Shown piece by piece: positions 25,836 to 39,084 of a stretch of DNA of 64,000 bases; position 1 is the stretch's first letter, and each line of letters opens with the position of its first letter. The position numbers and the translations under genes were made by a program. Source of the stretch: Calliopsis andreniformis (Eukaryota > Arthropoda > Insecta > Hymenoptera > Andrenidae); contig NW_027480564.1 in the NCBI RefSeq assembly GCF_051401765.1, positions 620,001-684,000 of the forward strand. The letters run 5' to 3'. A model generated the notes under the pieces. That model had not been told where the DNA came from, did not search any database, and was given only the letters and a program-made list of their open reading frames with translations.

Positions 25836-27216
25836 GATTGAGGATTGAGGATTGAGGATTGAAGATTGAGGATTGAGGATTGAGGATTGAGGATTGATGA
25901 TTGAAGATTGTGTATTGAGGGTTTAAGGTTGAGGATTGAGGATTGAGGATTGAGGATTGAGGATTGAAGATTGAGGATTGAGGATTGAGCATTGAGGATT
26001 GAGGATTGAAGATTGAGGATTGGGGATTGAGGATTGTCGATTGAAGATTGAGTATTGAGAATTGAGTATTGATCGTTGAGTATTGAGGATTCATGGCTGA
26101 GGGTTGTTTTGAATATTGAGGTTTGAGGACTGAGGACAGAGGATTGAGGATTGAGAATTGAGGATTGAGGATTGGGGATTGAGGATTGAAAATTGAGTAT
26201 TGAGGATTGAAGATTGAGGATAGAGGATTGACGATTGAGGATTGAGGATTGAAGATTGAGTATTGAGGATTGAAGATTGAGGATTGAGGATTGAGGATTG
26301 AGGATTGAGGATTGAAGATTGAGGATTGAGGATTGAGGATTGAGGATTGAGGATTGAGCATTGAGGATTGAAGATTGAATATTGATGATTGAAGATTGAG
26401 GATTGAGGATTGAGGGTTGTGGATTGAGGACGAGGACTGAGGGTTGAATATAGATGATTGAGGTCTGAGGATTGAGGATTGAGGATTGAAAATTGAGGTT
26501 TGAGGATTGAGGATTGAGGATTGAGGATTGAGGATTGGAGATTGGGGATTGAGGATTGAGGATTGAGGATCTAGGATTGGAGATTCATTATTGAGGATTG
26601 AAGATTGGGGATTGAGGATTGAGGATTGACTATCTAGGATTGGAGATTGAAGATTGAGGATTGAGGATTGAGGGTTGAGGATTGAGGACGAGGACTGACG
26701 GTTGAGGATTGACGTTTGAGGATTGAGGATTGAGGATTGAGGACTGAGGCTTGAGGATTGAGGATTGAGCATTGAGGATTGAAGATTGAGGACTGGCGAT
26801 AGAGGATTGAAGGTTGAGGATTAAGGATTGAGGATTGGGGATTGAGGATGTAGGATTGGAGATTGATGATTGAGGATTGAAGATTGAGGATTGAGGATTG
26901 AGAATTGAGAATTGAGAATTGAGGGTGAGGACTGAGGGTTGAAGATTGAGGTTTGAGGAACGAGGATTGAGGATTGAGGATTGAGGACTGAGGATTGACG
27001 ATTGAGTATTGAAGATTGAGGATTGAAGACTGAGGATTGAGGACTGAGGATTGAGGATTGAGGATTGAGGATTGAAGATTGAGTATTGAGGATTGAAGGT
27101 TGAGGATTGTGGGTTGAGGATTGAGGATTGAGGATTGAATATTGAGGATTGAGGATTGAGTATCTAGGATTGAAGATTGAGGATTGAGGATTGAGGGTTG
27201 AGGATTGAGGATGGAG
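25836..27216. repeat. 1381-bp HOR array, copy 1
   Basis: GACTATCTAGG (its CTATCT at 26630) recurs at 28011 and 29392, and GGGTTTAAGG at 25919 recurs at 27300, all 1381 bp apart. The unit runs from plain heptamers through GGGTTTAAGG, the CATGG/GTTGTTTTG word and GATCTAGGATTGGAG to GATGGAGG. It contains no A or B anchor core. The unit is 197 heptamers plus 2 bases. Confidence 0.92.
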
Positions 27217-28597
27217 GATTGAGGATTGAGGATTGAGGATTGAAGATTGAGGATTGAGGATTGAGGATTGAGGATTGATGATTGAAGATTGTGTATTGAG
27301 GGTTTAAGGTTGAGGATTGAGGATTGAGGATTGAGGATTGAGGATTGAAGATTGAGGATTGAGGATTGAGCATTGAGGATTGAGGATTGAAGATTGAGGA
27401 TTGGGGATTGAGGATTGTCGATTGAAGATTGAGTATTGAGAATTGAGTATTGATCGTTGAGTATTGAGGATTCATGGCTGAGGGTTGTTTTGAATATTGA
27501 GGTTTGAGGACTGAGGACAGAGGATTGAGGATTGAGAATTGAGGATTGAGGATTGGGGATTGAGGATTGAAAATTGAGTATTGAGGATTGAAGATTGAGG
27601 ATAGAGGATTGACGATTGAGGATTGAGGATTGAAGATTGAGTATTGAGGATTGAAGATTGAGGATTGAGGATTGAGGATTGAGGATTGAGGATTGAAGAT
27701 TGAGGATTGAGGATTGAGGATTGAGGATTGAGGATTGAGCATTGAGGATTGAAGATTGAATATTGATGATTGAAGATTGAGGATTGAGGATTGAGGGTTG
27801 TGGATTGAGGACGAGGACTGAGGGTTGAATATAGATGATTGAGGTCTGAGGATTGAGGATTGAGGATTGAAAATTGAGGTTTGAGGATTGAGGATTGAGG
27901 ATTGAGGATTGAGGATTGGAGATTGGGGATTGAGTATTGAGGATTGAGGATCTAGGATTGGAGATTCATTATTGAGGATTGAAGATTGGGGATTGAGGAT
28001 TGAGGATTGACTATCTAGGATTGGAGATTGAAGATTGAGGATTGAGGATTGAGGGTTGAGGATTGAGGACGAGGACTGACGGTTGAGGATTGACGTTTGA
28101 GGATTGAGGATTGAGGATTGAGGACTGAGGCTTGAGGATTGAGGATTGAGCATTGAGGATTGAAGATTGAGGACTGGCGATAGAGGATTGAAGGTTGAGG
28201 ATTAAGGATTGAGGATTGGGGATTGAGGATGTAGGATTGGAGATTGATGATTGAGGATTGAAGATTGAGGATTGAGGATTGAGAATTGAGAATTGAGAAT
28301 TGAGGGTGAGGACTGAGGGTTGAAGATTGAGGTTTGAGGAACGAGGATTGAGGATTGAGGATTGAGGACTGAGGATTGACGATTGAGTATTGAAGATTGA
28401 GGATTGAAGACTGAGGATTGAGGACTGAGGATTGAGGATTGAGGATTGAGGATTGAAGATTGAGTATTGAGGATTGAAGGTTGAGGATTGTGGGTTGAGG
28501 ATTGAGGATTGAGGATTGAATATTGAGGATTGAGGATTGAGTATCTAGGATTGAAGATTGAGGATTGAGGATTGAGGGTTGAGGATTGAGGATGGAG
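27217..28597. repeat. 1381-bp HOR array, copy 2
   Basis: This copy looks base-identical to its neighbours by eye. The one private difference I found is T at 27935 (GAGTATTG) where copies 1 and 3 have G (26554, 29316). Confidence 0.92.
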
Positions 28598-29978
28598 GAT
28601 TGAGGATTGAGGATTGAGGATTGAAGATTGAGGATTGAGGATTGAGGATTGAGGATTGATGATTGAAGATTGTGTATTGAGGGTTTAAGGTTGAGGATTG
28701 AGGATTGAGGATTGAGGATTGAGGATTGAAGATTGAGGATTGAGGATTGAGCATTGAGGATTGAGGATTGAAGATTGAGGATTGGGGATTGAGGATTGTC
28801 GATTGAAGATTGAGTATTGAGAATTGAGTATTGATCGTTGAGTATTGAGGATTCATGGCTGAGGGTTGTTTTGAATATTGAGGTTTGAGGACTGAGGACA
28901 GAGGATTGAGGATTGAGAATTGAGGATTGAGGATTGGGGATTGAGGATTGAAAATTGAGTATTGAGGATTGAAGATTGAGGATAGAGGATTGACGATTGA
29001 GGATTGAGGATTGAAGATTGAGTATTGAGGATTGAAGATTGAGGATTGAGGATTGAGGATTGAGGATTGAGGATTGAAGATTGAGGATTGAGGATTGAGG
29101 ATTGAGGATTGAGGATTGAGCATTGAGGATTGAAGATTGAATATTGATGATTGAAGATTGAGGATTGAGGATTGAGGGTTGTGGATTGAGGACGAGGACT
29201 GAGGGTTGAATATAGATGATTGAGGTCTGAGGATTGAGGATTGAGGATTGAAAATTGAGGTTTGAGGATTGAGGATTGAGGATTGAGGATTGAGGATTGG
29301 AGATTGGGGATTGAGGATTGAGGATTGAGGATCTAGGATTGGAGATTCATTATTGAGGATTGAAGATTGGGGATTGAGGATTGAGGATTGACTATCTAGG
29401 ATTGGAGATTGAAGATTGAGGATTGAGGATTGAGGGTTGAGGATTGAGGACGAGGACTGACGGTTGAGGATTGACGTTTGAGGATTGAGGATTGAGGATT
29501 GAGGACTGAGGCTTGAGGATTGAGGATTGAGCATTGAGGATTGAAGATTGAGGACTGGCGATAGAGGATTGAAGGTTGAGGATTAAGGATTGAGGATTGG
29601 GGATTGAGGATGTAGGATTGGAGATTGATGATTGAGGATTGAAGATTGAGGATTGAGGATTGAGAATTGAGAATTGAGAATTGAGGGTGAGGACTGAGGG
29701 TTGAAGATTGAGGTTTGAGGAACGAGGATTGAGGATTGAGGATTGAGGACTGAGGATTGACGATTGAGTATTGAAGATTGAGGATTGAAGACTGAGGATT
29801 GAGGACTGAGGATTGAGGATTGAGGATTGAGGATTGAAGATTGAGTATTGAGGATTGAAGGTTGAGGATTGTGGGTTGAGGATTGAGGATTGAGGATTGA
29901 ATATTGAGGATTGAGGATTGAGTATCTAGGATTGAAGATTGAGGATTGAGGATTGAGGGTTGAGGATTGAGGATGGAG
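28598..29978. repeat. 1381-bp HOR array, copy 3
   Basis: All landmarks of copies 1 and 2 are repeated at 1381-bp spacing. I found no private difference by eye. Confidence 0.92.
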
Positions 29979-30711
29979 GATTGAGGATTGAGGATTGAGG
30001 ATTGAAGATTGAGGATTGAGGATTGAGGATTGAGGATTGATGATTGAAGATTGTGTATTGAGGGTTTAAGGTTGAGGATTGAGGATTGAGGATTGAGGAT
30101 TGAGGATTGAAGATTGAGGATTGAGGATTGAGCATTGAGGATTGAGGATTGAAGATTGAGGATTGGGGATTGAGGATTGTCGATTGAAGATTGAGTATTG
30201 AGAATTGAGTATTGATCGTTGAGTATTGAGGATTCATGGCTGAGGGTTGTTTTGAATATTGAGGTTTGAGGACTGAGGACAGAGGATTGAGGATTGAGAA
30301 TTGAGGATTGAGGATTGGGGATTGAGGATTGAAAATTGAGTATTGAGGATTGAAGATTGAGGATAGAGGATTGACGATTGAGGATTGAGGATTGAAGATT
30401 GAGTATTGAGGATTGAAGATTGAGGATTGAGGATTGAGGATTGAGGATTGAGGATTGAAGATTGAGGATTGAGGATTGAGGATTGAGGATTGAGGATTGA
30501 GCATTGAGGATTGAAGATTGAATATTGATGATTGAAGATTGAGGATTGAGGATTGAGGGTTGTGGATTGAGGACGAGGACTGAGGGTTGAATATAGATGA
30601 TTGAGGTCTGAGGATTGAGGATTGAGGATTGAAAATTGAGGTTTGAGGATTGAGGATTGAGGATTGAGGATTGAGGATTGGAGATTGGGGATTGAGGATT
30701 GAGGATTGAGG
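29979..30711. repeat. 1381-bp HOR array, copy 4 (truncated)
   Basis: The copy follows the unit to about base 730. After GATTGGGGATTGAGGATTG it reads GAGGTTTGACG instead of GAGGATCTAGG, which marks the right breakpoint at about 30711. The missing second half appears in isolation at 34022-34710. Confidence 0.9.
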
Positions 30712-31868
30712 TTTGACGATTGAGGACTGAGGATTGAGGACTGAGGATTGAGGATTGAGGATTGAGCATTGAGGATTGAAGATTGAAGACTGGGTATTGA
30801 GGATTGAAGATTGAGAATTAAGGATTGAAGGTTGTGGATTGAGGATCTAGGATTGGAGATTGATTATTGAGGATTGAAGATTGAGGATTGAGGATTGAGG
30901 GTTGAGGATTGAGAATTGAGGATGAGGACTGAGGGTTGAGGATTGAGGTTTAAGGAATGAGGATTGAGTGTTGAGGATTGAGGATTGAGGATTGAGGATT
31001 GAGGGTTGAGGATTGAGGATTGGGGATTGAATATTGAGTACTGAGGATTGAAGATTGAGGATTGAGGATTGAGGATTGAGGATGGAGGATGAGGGCTGAG
31101 GGCTGAGGATTGAGGATTGAGTATTGAATCCTGAGAATTCAGGATATTCTTGAGTATTGAGAATTGAGGATTGATGGTTGAGTTCTGAGGACTGAGGATT
31201 GACGATTGAAGGTTGAGTATTGAGGATTCAGAATTGAGGTTTGAGGGCTGAGGATTGAGGATTGAAGATTGAGTATTGATCACTGGGGTTTGAGGATTGA
31301 GGTTTGAGGACTAAGTATTGAGGATTGAAGATTGAGTATTGTGTATTGATGATTGAGGATTGAGGATTGAGGATTGAGGATTGAGGATTGCGGATGATGT
31401 CTGAGGGTTGAGGATTGAGGTTTGAGGACTGAGGACTGAGGATTGAGGACTGAGGATTGAGGATGAGGGCTGAGGGTCGGGGATTGACGTTTGACGGCTG
31501 AGGACTGAGGATTGAGGATTGAGAATTAAGGATTGTTGATAGAGGATTGAAGATTGAGGATTGAGAATTGAGAATTGAGAATTGAGGATGAGGACTGAGG
31601 GTTGAGGATTGAGGTTTGAGAAATGAGGATTGAGGATTGAGGATTGATGATTGAGGATTGAGGATTGAGGATTGTGTATTAAAGATTGAGTATTGATCAC
31701 TGAGGATTGAGAATTGAGGATTGAGGGTTGAGGATTGAGGGTTGATGATTGAATATTGAGGATTGAAGATTGAGGATTGATGATTAAGGATTGAGGATGG
31801 AGGATGATGGCTGAGTGTTGAGGATTGAGGTTTGAGGACTGAGGACAGAGGATTGAGGATTGAGAATT
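30712..31868. repeat. Mosaic stretch including the partner of 21297-22244
   Basis: From 31005 to 31868 it matches 21297-22244 (spacing 9708 falling to 9624 bp). It includes the A anchor with GAATTC at 31135, GATCACTGGGG near 31279, GATGATGTCTGAGG near 31393 and GAGGGTCGGGG near 31471. The first 290 bases are heptamers resembling the start of the 2.7-kb unit (GAGAATTAAGG near 30812, ATCTAGGATTGG near 30846). Confidence 0.7.
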
Positions 31869-31936
31869 GAGGTTTGAGAAATGAGGATTGAAGATTGAGG
31901 ATTGAGGATTGAGGATTGAGGATTGGGGATTGAGGA

Positions 31937-32372
31937 TTGAGTATCGAAGATTGAGTATTGATCACTGAGGACTGAGGATTGAGGTTTGAGGACTGAGGAT
32001 TGAGGATTGAAGATTGAGTATTGAGGATTGATGATTGAGGATTGAGGATTGAGGATTGAGGATCGAGGATTGAGTATTGATGATTGAGGATTGATGATTG
32101 AGGATTGAGGATTGAGGATTGGGTATTGAGGATTGAGCATTGAGATTTGAGGACTGAGGGCTGAGGATTGAGGATTGAGGATTGAGGATTGAGGATTGAG
32201 GATTGAAGATTGAGGATTGGGGAATGAGGATTGAAGATTCAGGATTGAGGATTGAGGTTTGAGGATTGAGGATTGAGCATTGATGATTCAGTATTGACGA
32301 TTGTAGATTGAGGATTGAGGATTGAGGATTGAAGATTGAGTATTGAGGATTGAAGATTGAGGGTTGAGGATT
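31937..32372. repeat. Local duplication, partner at 33299-33734
   Basis: GAGTATCGAAG (31939 against 33301), GATCACTGAGG (31960 against 33322) and TATTGAGGATTGAAG (32341 against 33703) all keep a spacing of 1362 bp. Confidence 0.8.
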
Positions 32373-33298
32373 GGAGATTGATTATTGAGGATTGAAGATT
32401 GAGGATTGAGGATTGAGTATTGAGGATCTAGAATTGGAGATTGATTATTGAGGATTGAAGATTGAGGATTGACGATTGAGGATTGAGAATTGAGAATTGA
32501 GGATGAGGACTGAGGGTTGAGGATTGAGGTTTGAGAAATGAGGATTGAGGATTGAGGATCGAGGATTGAGGATTGAGGATTGAGGATTGGGTATTAAAGA
32601 CTGAGTATTGATAACTGAGGATTGAGGATTGAGGATTGAGGGTTGAAGATTGAATATTGAGGATTGAAGGTTGAGGATTGATAATTAAGTATTGAGGATG
32701 GAGGATGAGGGCTGAGGGTTGAGGATTGAGGTTTGAGGACTGAGGACAGAGAATTGAGGATTGAGAATTGAGGATTGAGGATTGAGGATTGAGGATTGAA
32801 GATTGAGTATTGAGGATTGAGGATTGAGCATTGATGATTCAGTATTGACGATTGAAGGTTGAGGATTGAGGATTGAGGATTGGAGATTGATTATTGAGGA
32901 TTGGAGATTGGGGATTGAGGATTGAGGATTGAGGATCTAGGATTGGAGATTCATTATTGATGATTGAGGATTGAGGATTGAGGATTGAGGATTGAGGATT
33001 GCGGATGATGTCTGAGGGTTGAGGATTGAGGTTTGAGGACTGAGAATTGAAGATTGAGGATTGAGGATTGAGGATTGTTGATAGAGGATTGAAGATTGAG
33101 GATTGGGTATTGAGGATTGAAGAATGAGGATTGAGGATTGAGGATTGAGGATTGAGGATTGAGGATTGAGGATTGAGGGTTGAGGATCTAGGATTGGAGA
33201 TTGATTATTGAGGATTGAAGATTGGGGATTGAGGATTGAGGATTGAGTATCTAGGATTGGAGATTGATTATTGAGGATTGAAGATTGAGGATTGAGTA
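32373..33298. repeat. Spacer between local duplicates, mosaic satellite
   Basis: ATCTAGAATTGG near 32427, GATAACTGAGG near 32610, GATAATTAAG near 32680 and GATGATGTCTGAGG near 33004 are isolated module pieces. GATTCAGTATTGACG at 32836 recurs at 33961 (1125 bp), with matching sequence for about 130 bases. No other feature is visible. Confidence 0.65.
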
Positions 33299-33734
33299 TT
33301 GAGTATCGAAGATTGAGTATTGATCACTGAGGACTGAGGATTGAGGTTTGAGGACTGAGGATTGAGGATTGAAGATTGAGTATTGAGGATTGATGATTGA
33401 GGATTGAGGATTGACGATTGAGGATCGAGGATTGAGTATTGATGATTGAGGATTGATGATTGAGGATTGAGGATTGAGGATTGGGTATTGAGGATTGAGC
33501 ATTGAGATTTGAGGACTGAGGGCTGAGGGTTGAGGATTGAGGATTGAGGACTGAGGATTGAGGATTGAAGATTGAGGATTGGGGAATGAGGATTGAAGAT
33601 TCAGGATTGAGGATTGAGGTCTGAGGATTGAGGATTGAGCATTGAAGATTCAGTATTGACGATTGTAGATTGAGGATTGAGGATTGAGGATTGAAGATTG
33701 AGTATTGAGGATTGAAGATTGAGGGTTGAGGATT
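33299..33734. repeat. Local duplication, partner of 31937-32372
   Basis: The constant 1362-bp spacing is described for the partner. Private differences include GAGGGTTGAGG near 33526 and a GAGGACTGAGG near 33547. Confidence 0.8.
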
Positions 33735-34021
33735 GAGGATTGAGGATTGAGGATTGAGGATTGAAGATTGAGGATTGGGGATTGAGGATTGACGATTGAG
33801 GATTGAGTATTGAGGATTGAGAATTGAGGATTGAGGATTGAAATTGAGTATTGAGGATTGAAGGCTGAGTATTGATGTCTGAGGATTGAGGATTGTGGAT
33901 TGAGGATTGAGGATTGAGGATTGAAGATTGAGTATTGAGGATTGAGGATTGAGCATTGATGATTCAGTATTGACGATTGAAGGTTGAGGATTGAGGATTG
34001 AGGATTGGAGATTGATTATTG

Positions 34022-34710
34022 AGGATTGGAGATTGGGGATTGAGGATTGAGGATTGAGGATCTAGGATTGGAGATTCATTATTGAGGATTGAAGATTGGG
34101 GATTGAGGATTGAGGATTGACTATCTAGGATTGGAGATTGAAGATTGAGGATTGAGGATTGAGGGTTGAGGATTGAGGACGAGGACTGACGGTTGAGGAT
34201 TGACGTTTGAGGATTGAGGATTGAGGATTGAGGACTGAGGCTTGAGGATTGAGGATTGAGCATTGAGGATTGAAGATTGAGGACTGGCGATAGAGGATTG
34301 AAGGTTGAGGATTAAGGATTGAGGATTGGGGATTGAGGATGTAGGATTAGAGATTGATGATTGAGGATTGAAGATTGAGGATTGAGGATTGAGAATTGAG
34401 AATTGAGAATTGAGGGTGAGGACTGAGGGTTGAAGATTGAGGTTTGAGGAACGAGGATTGAGGATTGAGGATTGAGGACTGAGGATTGACGATTGAGTAT
34501 TGAAGATTGAGGATTGAAGACTGAGGATTGAGGACTGAGGATTGAGGATTGAGGATTGAGGATTGAAGATTGAGTATTGAGGATTGAAGGTTGAGGATTG
34601 TGGGTTGAGGATTGAGGATTGAGGATTGAATATTGAGGATTGAGGATTGAGTATCTAGGATTGAAGATTGAGGATTGAGGATTGAGGGTTGAGGATTGAG
34701 GATGGAGGAT
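34022..34710. repeat. Orphan fragment of the 1381-bp HOR unit
   Basis: CTATCTAGG at 34131 lies 7501 bp from its counterpart at 26630. The match covers about 26521-27209, from GGAGATTGGGGATTG through GATGGAGGAT. A private difference is GATGTAGGATTAGAG near 34346, where array copies read GATGTAGGATTGGAG. The fragment is roughly the half of the unit that the truncated fourth array copy lacks. Confidence 0.85.
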
Positions 34711-37700
34711 GAGGTCTGAGGGTTGAGAATTGAGGTTTGAGTATTGAGTCCTGAGAATTCAGGATATTCTATTGAGTATTGAGAATTGAGGATTGATGGT
34801 TGAGTATTGAGGACTGAGGATTGAGGCTTGAAGGTTGAGTATTGAAGATTCAGGATTGAGGTTTGGGGACTTAGGATTGAGGATTGAAGATTGAGTATTA
34901 GGGATTGAAGATTGAGGATTGAGGATTGAGGATTGAGGGTTGAGGATGATGTCTGAGGGTTGAGGATTGAGGTTTGAGGACTGAGGACTGAGGATTGAAG
35001 ACTGAGGTTTGAGGATGAGGGCAGAGGGTCAGGGATTGAGGTTTGACGACTGAGGATTGAGGATTGAGGATTGAGAATTGAGGATTGATGATTGAGGATT
35101 GAAGATTGAGGATTGGGCATTGAGGAATGAAGAATGAGGATTGAGGATTGAGGATTGAGGATTGAGGATTGAGGATCTAGGATTGGAGATTGATTATTGA
35201 GGATTGAAGTTTGAGGATTGAGGATTGAGGATTGAGTATCTAGAATTGGAGATTGATTATTGAGGATTGAAGATTGAGGATTGATGATTGAGGATTGAGA
35301 ATTGAGAATTGAGAATTGAGGATGAGGACTGAGGGTTGAGGATTGAGGTTTGAGAAATGAGGATTGAGGATTGAGGATAGAGGATTGAGGATTGAGGATT
35401 GTGTATTAAAGATTGATTATTGATCACTGAGGATTGAGAATTGAGGATTGAGGGTTGAGGATTGAGGGTTGATGATTGAATATTGAGGATTGAAGATTGA
35501 GGATTGATGATTAAGTATTGAGGATGGAGGATGATGGCTGAGTGTTGAGGATTGAGGTTTGAGGACTAAGGACAGAGGATTGAGGATTGAGAATTGAGGA
35601 TTGAGGATTGAGAATTGAGGATTGAAAATTGAGTATTGAGGATTGAAGATTGAGGATTGAGGATTGACGATTGAGGGTTGAGGATTGAAGATTGAGTATT
35701 GAGGATTGAAGATTGAGGATTGAGTATTGAGGATTGTGGATTGAGGATTGAGGATTGAGGATTGATGATTGAGGATTGGGGATTGAGGATTGACGATTGA
35801 GGATTGAGTATTGAGGATTGAGAATTGAGGATTGAGGTTTGAAATTGAGTATTCAGGATTGAAGATTGAGGATTGAGATTTGATTATTGAATATTGTGGA
35901 TTGAGTATTGAACCATGAGAATTCAGGATATTCTATTGAGTATTGAGAATTGAGGATTGACCGTTGAGTATTGAGGATTCATGGCTGAGGGTTGTGTGTT
36001 GAATATTGAGGGTTGTGTGTTGAATATTGAGGGTTGAGGATTGAGGATTGAGGATTGAGAATGGAGGATGAGGGCTGAGGGTTGAGAATTGAGGTTTGAG
36101 TATTGAATCCTGAGAATTCAGGATATTCTATTGAGTATTGAGAATTGAGGATTGATGGTTGAGTACTGAGAACTGAGGATTGAGGATTGATGGTTGAGTA
36201 TTGAGGATTCAGAATTGAGGTTTGAGGACTGAGGACTGAGGATTGAGGACTGAGGATTGAGGATGAGGGCTGAGGGTCGGGATTGAGGTTTGACGGCTGA
36301 GGACTGAGGATTGAGGATTGAGAATTAAGGATTGTTGATAGAGGATTTAAGATTGTGGATTGAGAATTGAGAATTGAGAATTGAGGATGAGGACTGAGGG
36401 TTGAGGATTGAGGTTTGAGAAAGGAGGATTGAGGATTGATGATTCAGGATTGAGGATTGAGGATTGTGTATTAAAGATTGAGTATTGATCACTGAGGATT
36501 GAGAATTGAGAATTGAGGGTTGAGGATTGAGGGTTGATGATTGAATATTGAGGATTGAAGATTGAGGATTGATGATTAAGGATTGAGGATGGGGGATGAT
36601 GGCTGAGTGTTGAGGATTGAGGTTTGAGGACTGAGGACAGAGGATTGAGGGTTGAGAATTGAGGATTGAGGATTGAGGATTGAGGATTGAAAATTGAGTA
36701 TTGAGGATTGAAGATTGAGGATTGAGGATTGAGGATTGACGATTGAGGGTTGAGGATTGAAGATTGAGTATTGAGGATTGAAGATTGAGGATTGAGAATT
36801 GAGGATTGTGGATTGAGGATTGAAGATTGAGGATTGAGGATTGAGCGTTGAGGATTGAAGATTGAATATTGATGATTGAAGATTGAGGATTGAGGATTGA
36901 GGGTTGTGTATTGAGGACGAGGACTGAGGGTTGAATATTGATGACTGAGGACTGAGGATTGAGGATTGCGGATTGAAAATTGAGGATTCAGGATTGAGGA
37001 TTGAAGATTGGATATTGAGGATTGAAGATTGAGGATTGAGGATTGAGGACTGAGGATTGAGGCTTGAAGGTTGAGTATTGAAGATTCAGGATTGAGGTTT
37101 GAGGACTGAGGATTGAGGATTGAAGATTGAGTATTAGGGATTGAAGAATGAGGATTGAGGATTGAGGATTGAGGATTGAGGATGATGTCTGAGGGTTGAG
37201 GATTGAGGTTTGAGGACTGAGGACTGAGGATTGAAGACTGAGGTTTGATGATGAGGGCAGAGGGTCAGGGATTGAGGTTTGACGACTGAGCATTGAGGAT
37301 TGAGGATTGAGAATTGAAGATTGATGATTGAGGATTGAAGATTGAGCATTGGGTATTGAGGATTGAAGAATGAGGATTGAGGATTGAGGATTGAGGATTG
37401 AGGATTGAGGATCTAGGATTGGAGATTGATTATTGAGGATTGATGATTGAGGATTGAGGATTGTGTATTGAGGACCTAGAATTGGAGATTGATTGTTGAG
37501 GATTGAAGATTGAGGATTGATGATTGAGGATTGAGAATTGAGAATTGAGGATGAGGACTGAGGGTTGAGGATTGAGGTTTGAGAAATGAGGATTGAGGAT
37601 TGAGGATTGAGGGTTGAGGATTGAGGATTGAGGATTGTGTATTAAAGATTGAGTATTGATCACTGAGGATTGAGGATTGAGGACTGAGGATTGAGGATTG

Positions 37701-37930
37701 AGGATTGAGGATTGAGGATTGAGGATTGAAAATTGATGATTGAGGATTGAGGATTGAGGATTGAGGATTGAAGATTGAGGATTGAGGATTGAGGGTTGAG
37801 GATTGAGGACTGGGGATTGAGGATTGAGAATTGAGGATTAAGGATTGAGGATTGAAGATTTAGTATTGAGGATTGAAAATTGAGGATTGAGGATTGAGGG
37901 TTGAGGATTGAGGATTGAGGATTGAGGATC
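34711..37930. repeat. Mosaic stretch with three A-type anchors and local duplications
   Basis: A-type anchors have GAATTC at 34755, 35919 and 36114. GAGGCTTGAAGGTTGAG at 34823 recurs at 37059 (2236 bp), with similarity over about 350 bases. GATGATTAAG at 35506 recurs at 36571 (1065 bp), with similar sequence on both sides. GTGTGTTGAATATTGAGGG is doubled in tandem near 35993-36030. The left-territory words GATCACTGAGG (near 37659) and ATCTAGG (near 37411) become rare to the right of this stretch. Confidence 0.7.
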
Positions 37931-37999
37931 GAAGATTCAGTATTGAGGATTGAGGATTGAGTATTGAGGATTGAGGATTGAATATTGAGGATTGGGGAC

Positions 38000-39020
38000 A
38001 GAGTGTTGAGGGTTGAGTGATGAGAATTGATGTTTGTGGATAGAGATTTGAAGATTGCAGATTGAGTATTGTGTATTGAAATCTGTGAATTGAGTATATT
38101 CTATTGACGATTGAGGATTGACAACTGATTGTTGAGGACTGAGGGCTGAAGATTGAGGATTCAGGATTGAGGATTCAGAATTGAGGTTTGAGGACTGAGG
38201 ATTGAGGATTGAAGATTGAGTATTGAGGATTGAAGATTGAGGATTGAAGAATGAGGATTGAGGATTGAGGATTGGGGATTGAGTATTGAAGATTGAGTAT
38301 TGATGATTGAAGCCTGACGATTGAGGACTGAGGTTTGAGGACTGAGGACAGGGGATTGAGGATTGAGGATTGAGGATTAAGGATTGAGGATTGAAGATTG
38401 AGGGTTGGATATTGAGGATTGAAGACGGACGATTGAGGATTGAGGATTGAGGTTTGAGGATTGAGGGTTGAAGATTGAGTATTGAGGATTGAAAGTTGAG
38501 GATTGAGGATTGAGGATTGAGGATTGAGGATTGAGTATTGAGGATTGAGGATCGAGGATTCAGTATTGAGGATTGAGGATTGAGTATTGAGGATTGAAGA
38601 TTTAGTATTGAGGATTGAGGGTTGAGGATTGAGGATTGAGTATTGAGTATTGAGGATTGAGGATTGAATATTGAGGATTGGGGACTGAGTGTTGAGGGTT
38701 GAGTGATGAGAACTGATGTTTGTGGATAGAGATATGAAGATTGCAGATTGAGTATTGGGTATTGAAAACTGTGAATTGAAGATATTCTATTGAGGATTGA
38801 GGATTGACATCTGATTGTTGAAGTCTGAAGTCTGAAGATTGAGGATTCAGGATTGAGGATTGAGGATTCAGGATTGAGGTTTGAGGACTGAGGATTGAGG
38901 ATTGAGGATTGAAGCTTGAGGATTGAGGATTGAGGGTTGAAGATTGAGGATTGAGGATTGAGGATGAGGGCTGAGGTTTGAGGATTGAGGTTTGAGGACT
39001 GAGGACTGAGGATTGTGGAT
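38000..39020. repeat. Alpha-beta B pair, copy 1
   Basis: Alpha at 38032 and beta at 38718 are 686 bp apart. The pair and the sequence around it recur at 42939-43959 (spacing 4939 bp) and 54224-55238. The region between the two B copies carries GAAGCCTGACG and GAGGGTTGGATATTG. Confidence 0.88.
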
Positions 39021-39084
39021 TGAGAATTGAGGATTGAGGATTGAGGATTGAAGATTGAGTATTGAGGATTGAAGATTGAGGATT

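Noticed and set aside
34885..34893. Isolated TTAGGG words (near 34888 and 37134) as interstitial telomere sequence
   Set aside because: They are single occurrences created by one-base changes in GAGTATTGAGGATT-type heptamers, not arrays.
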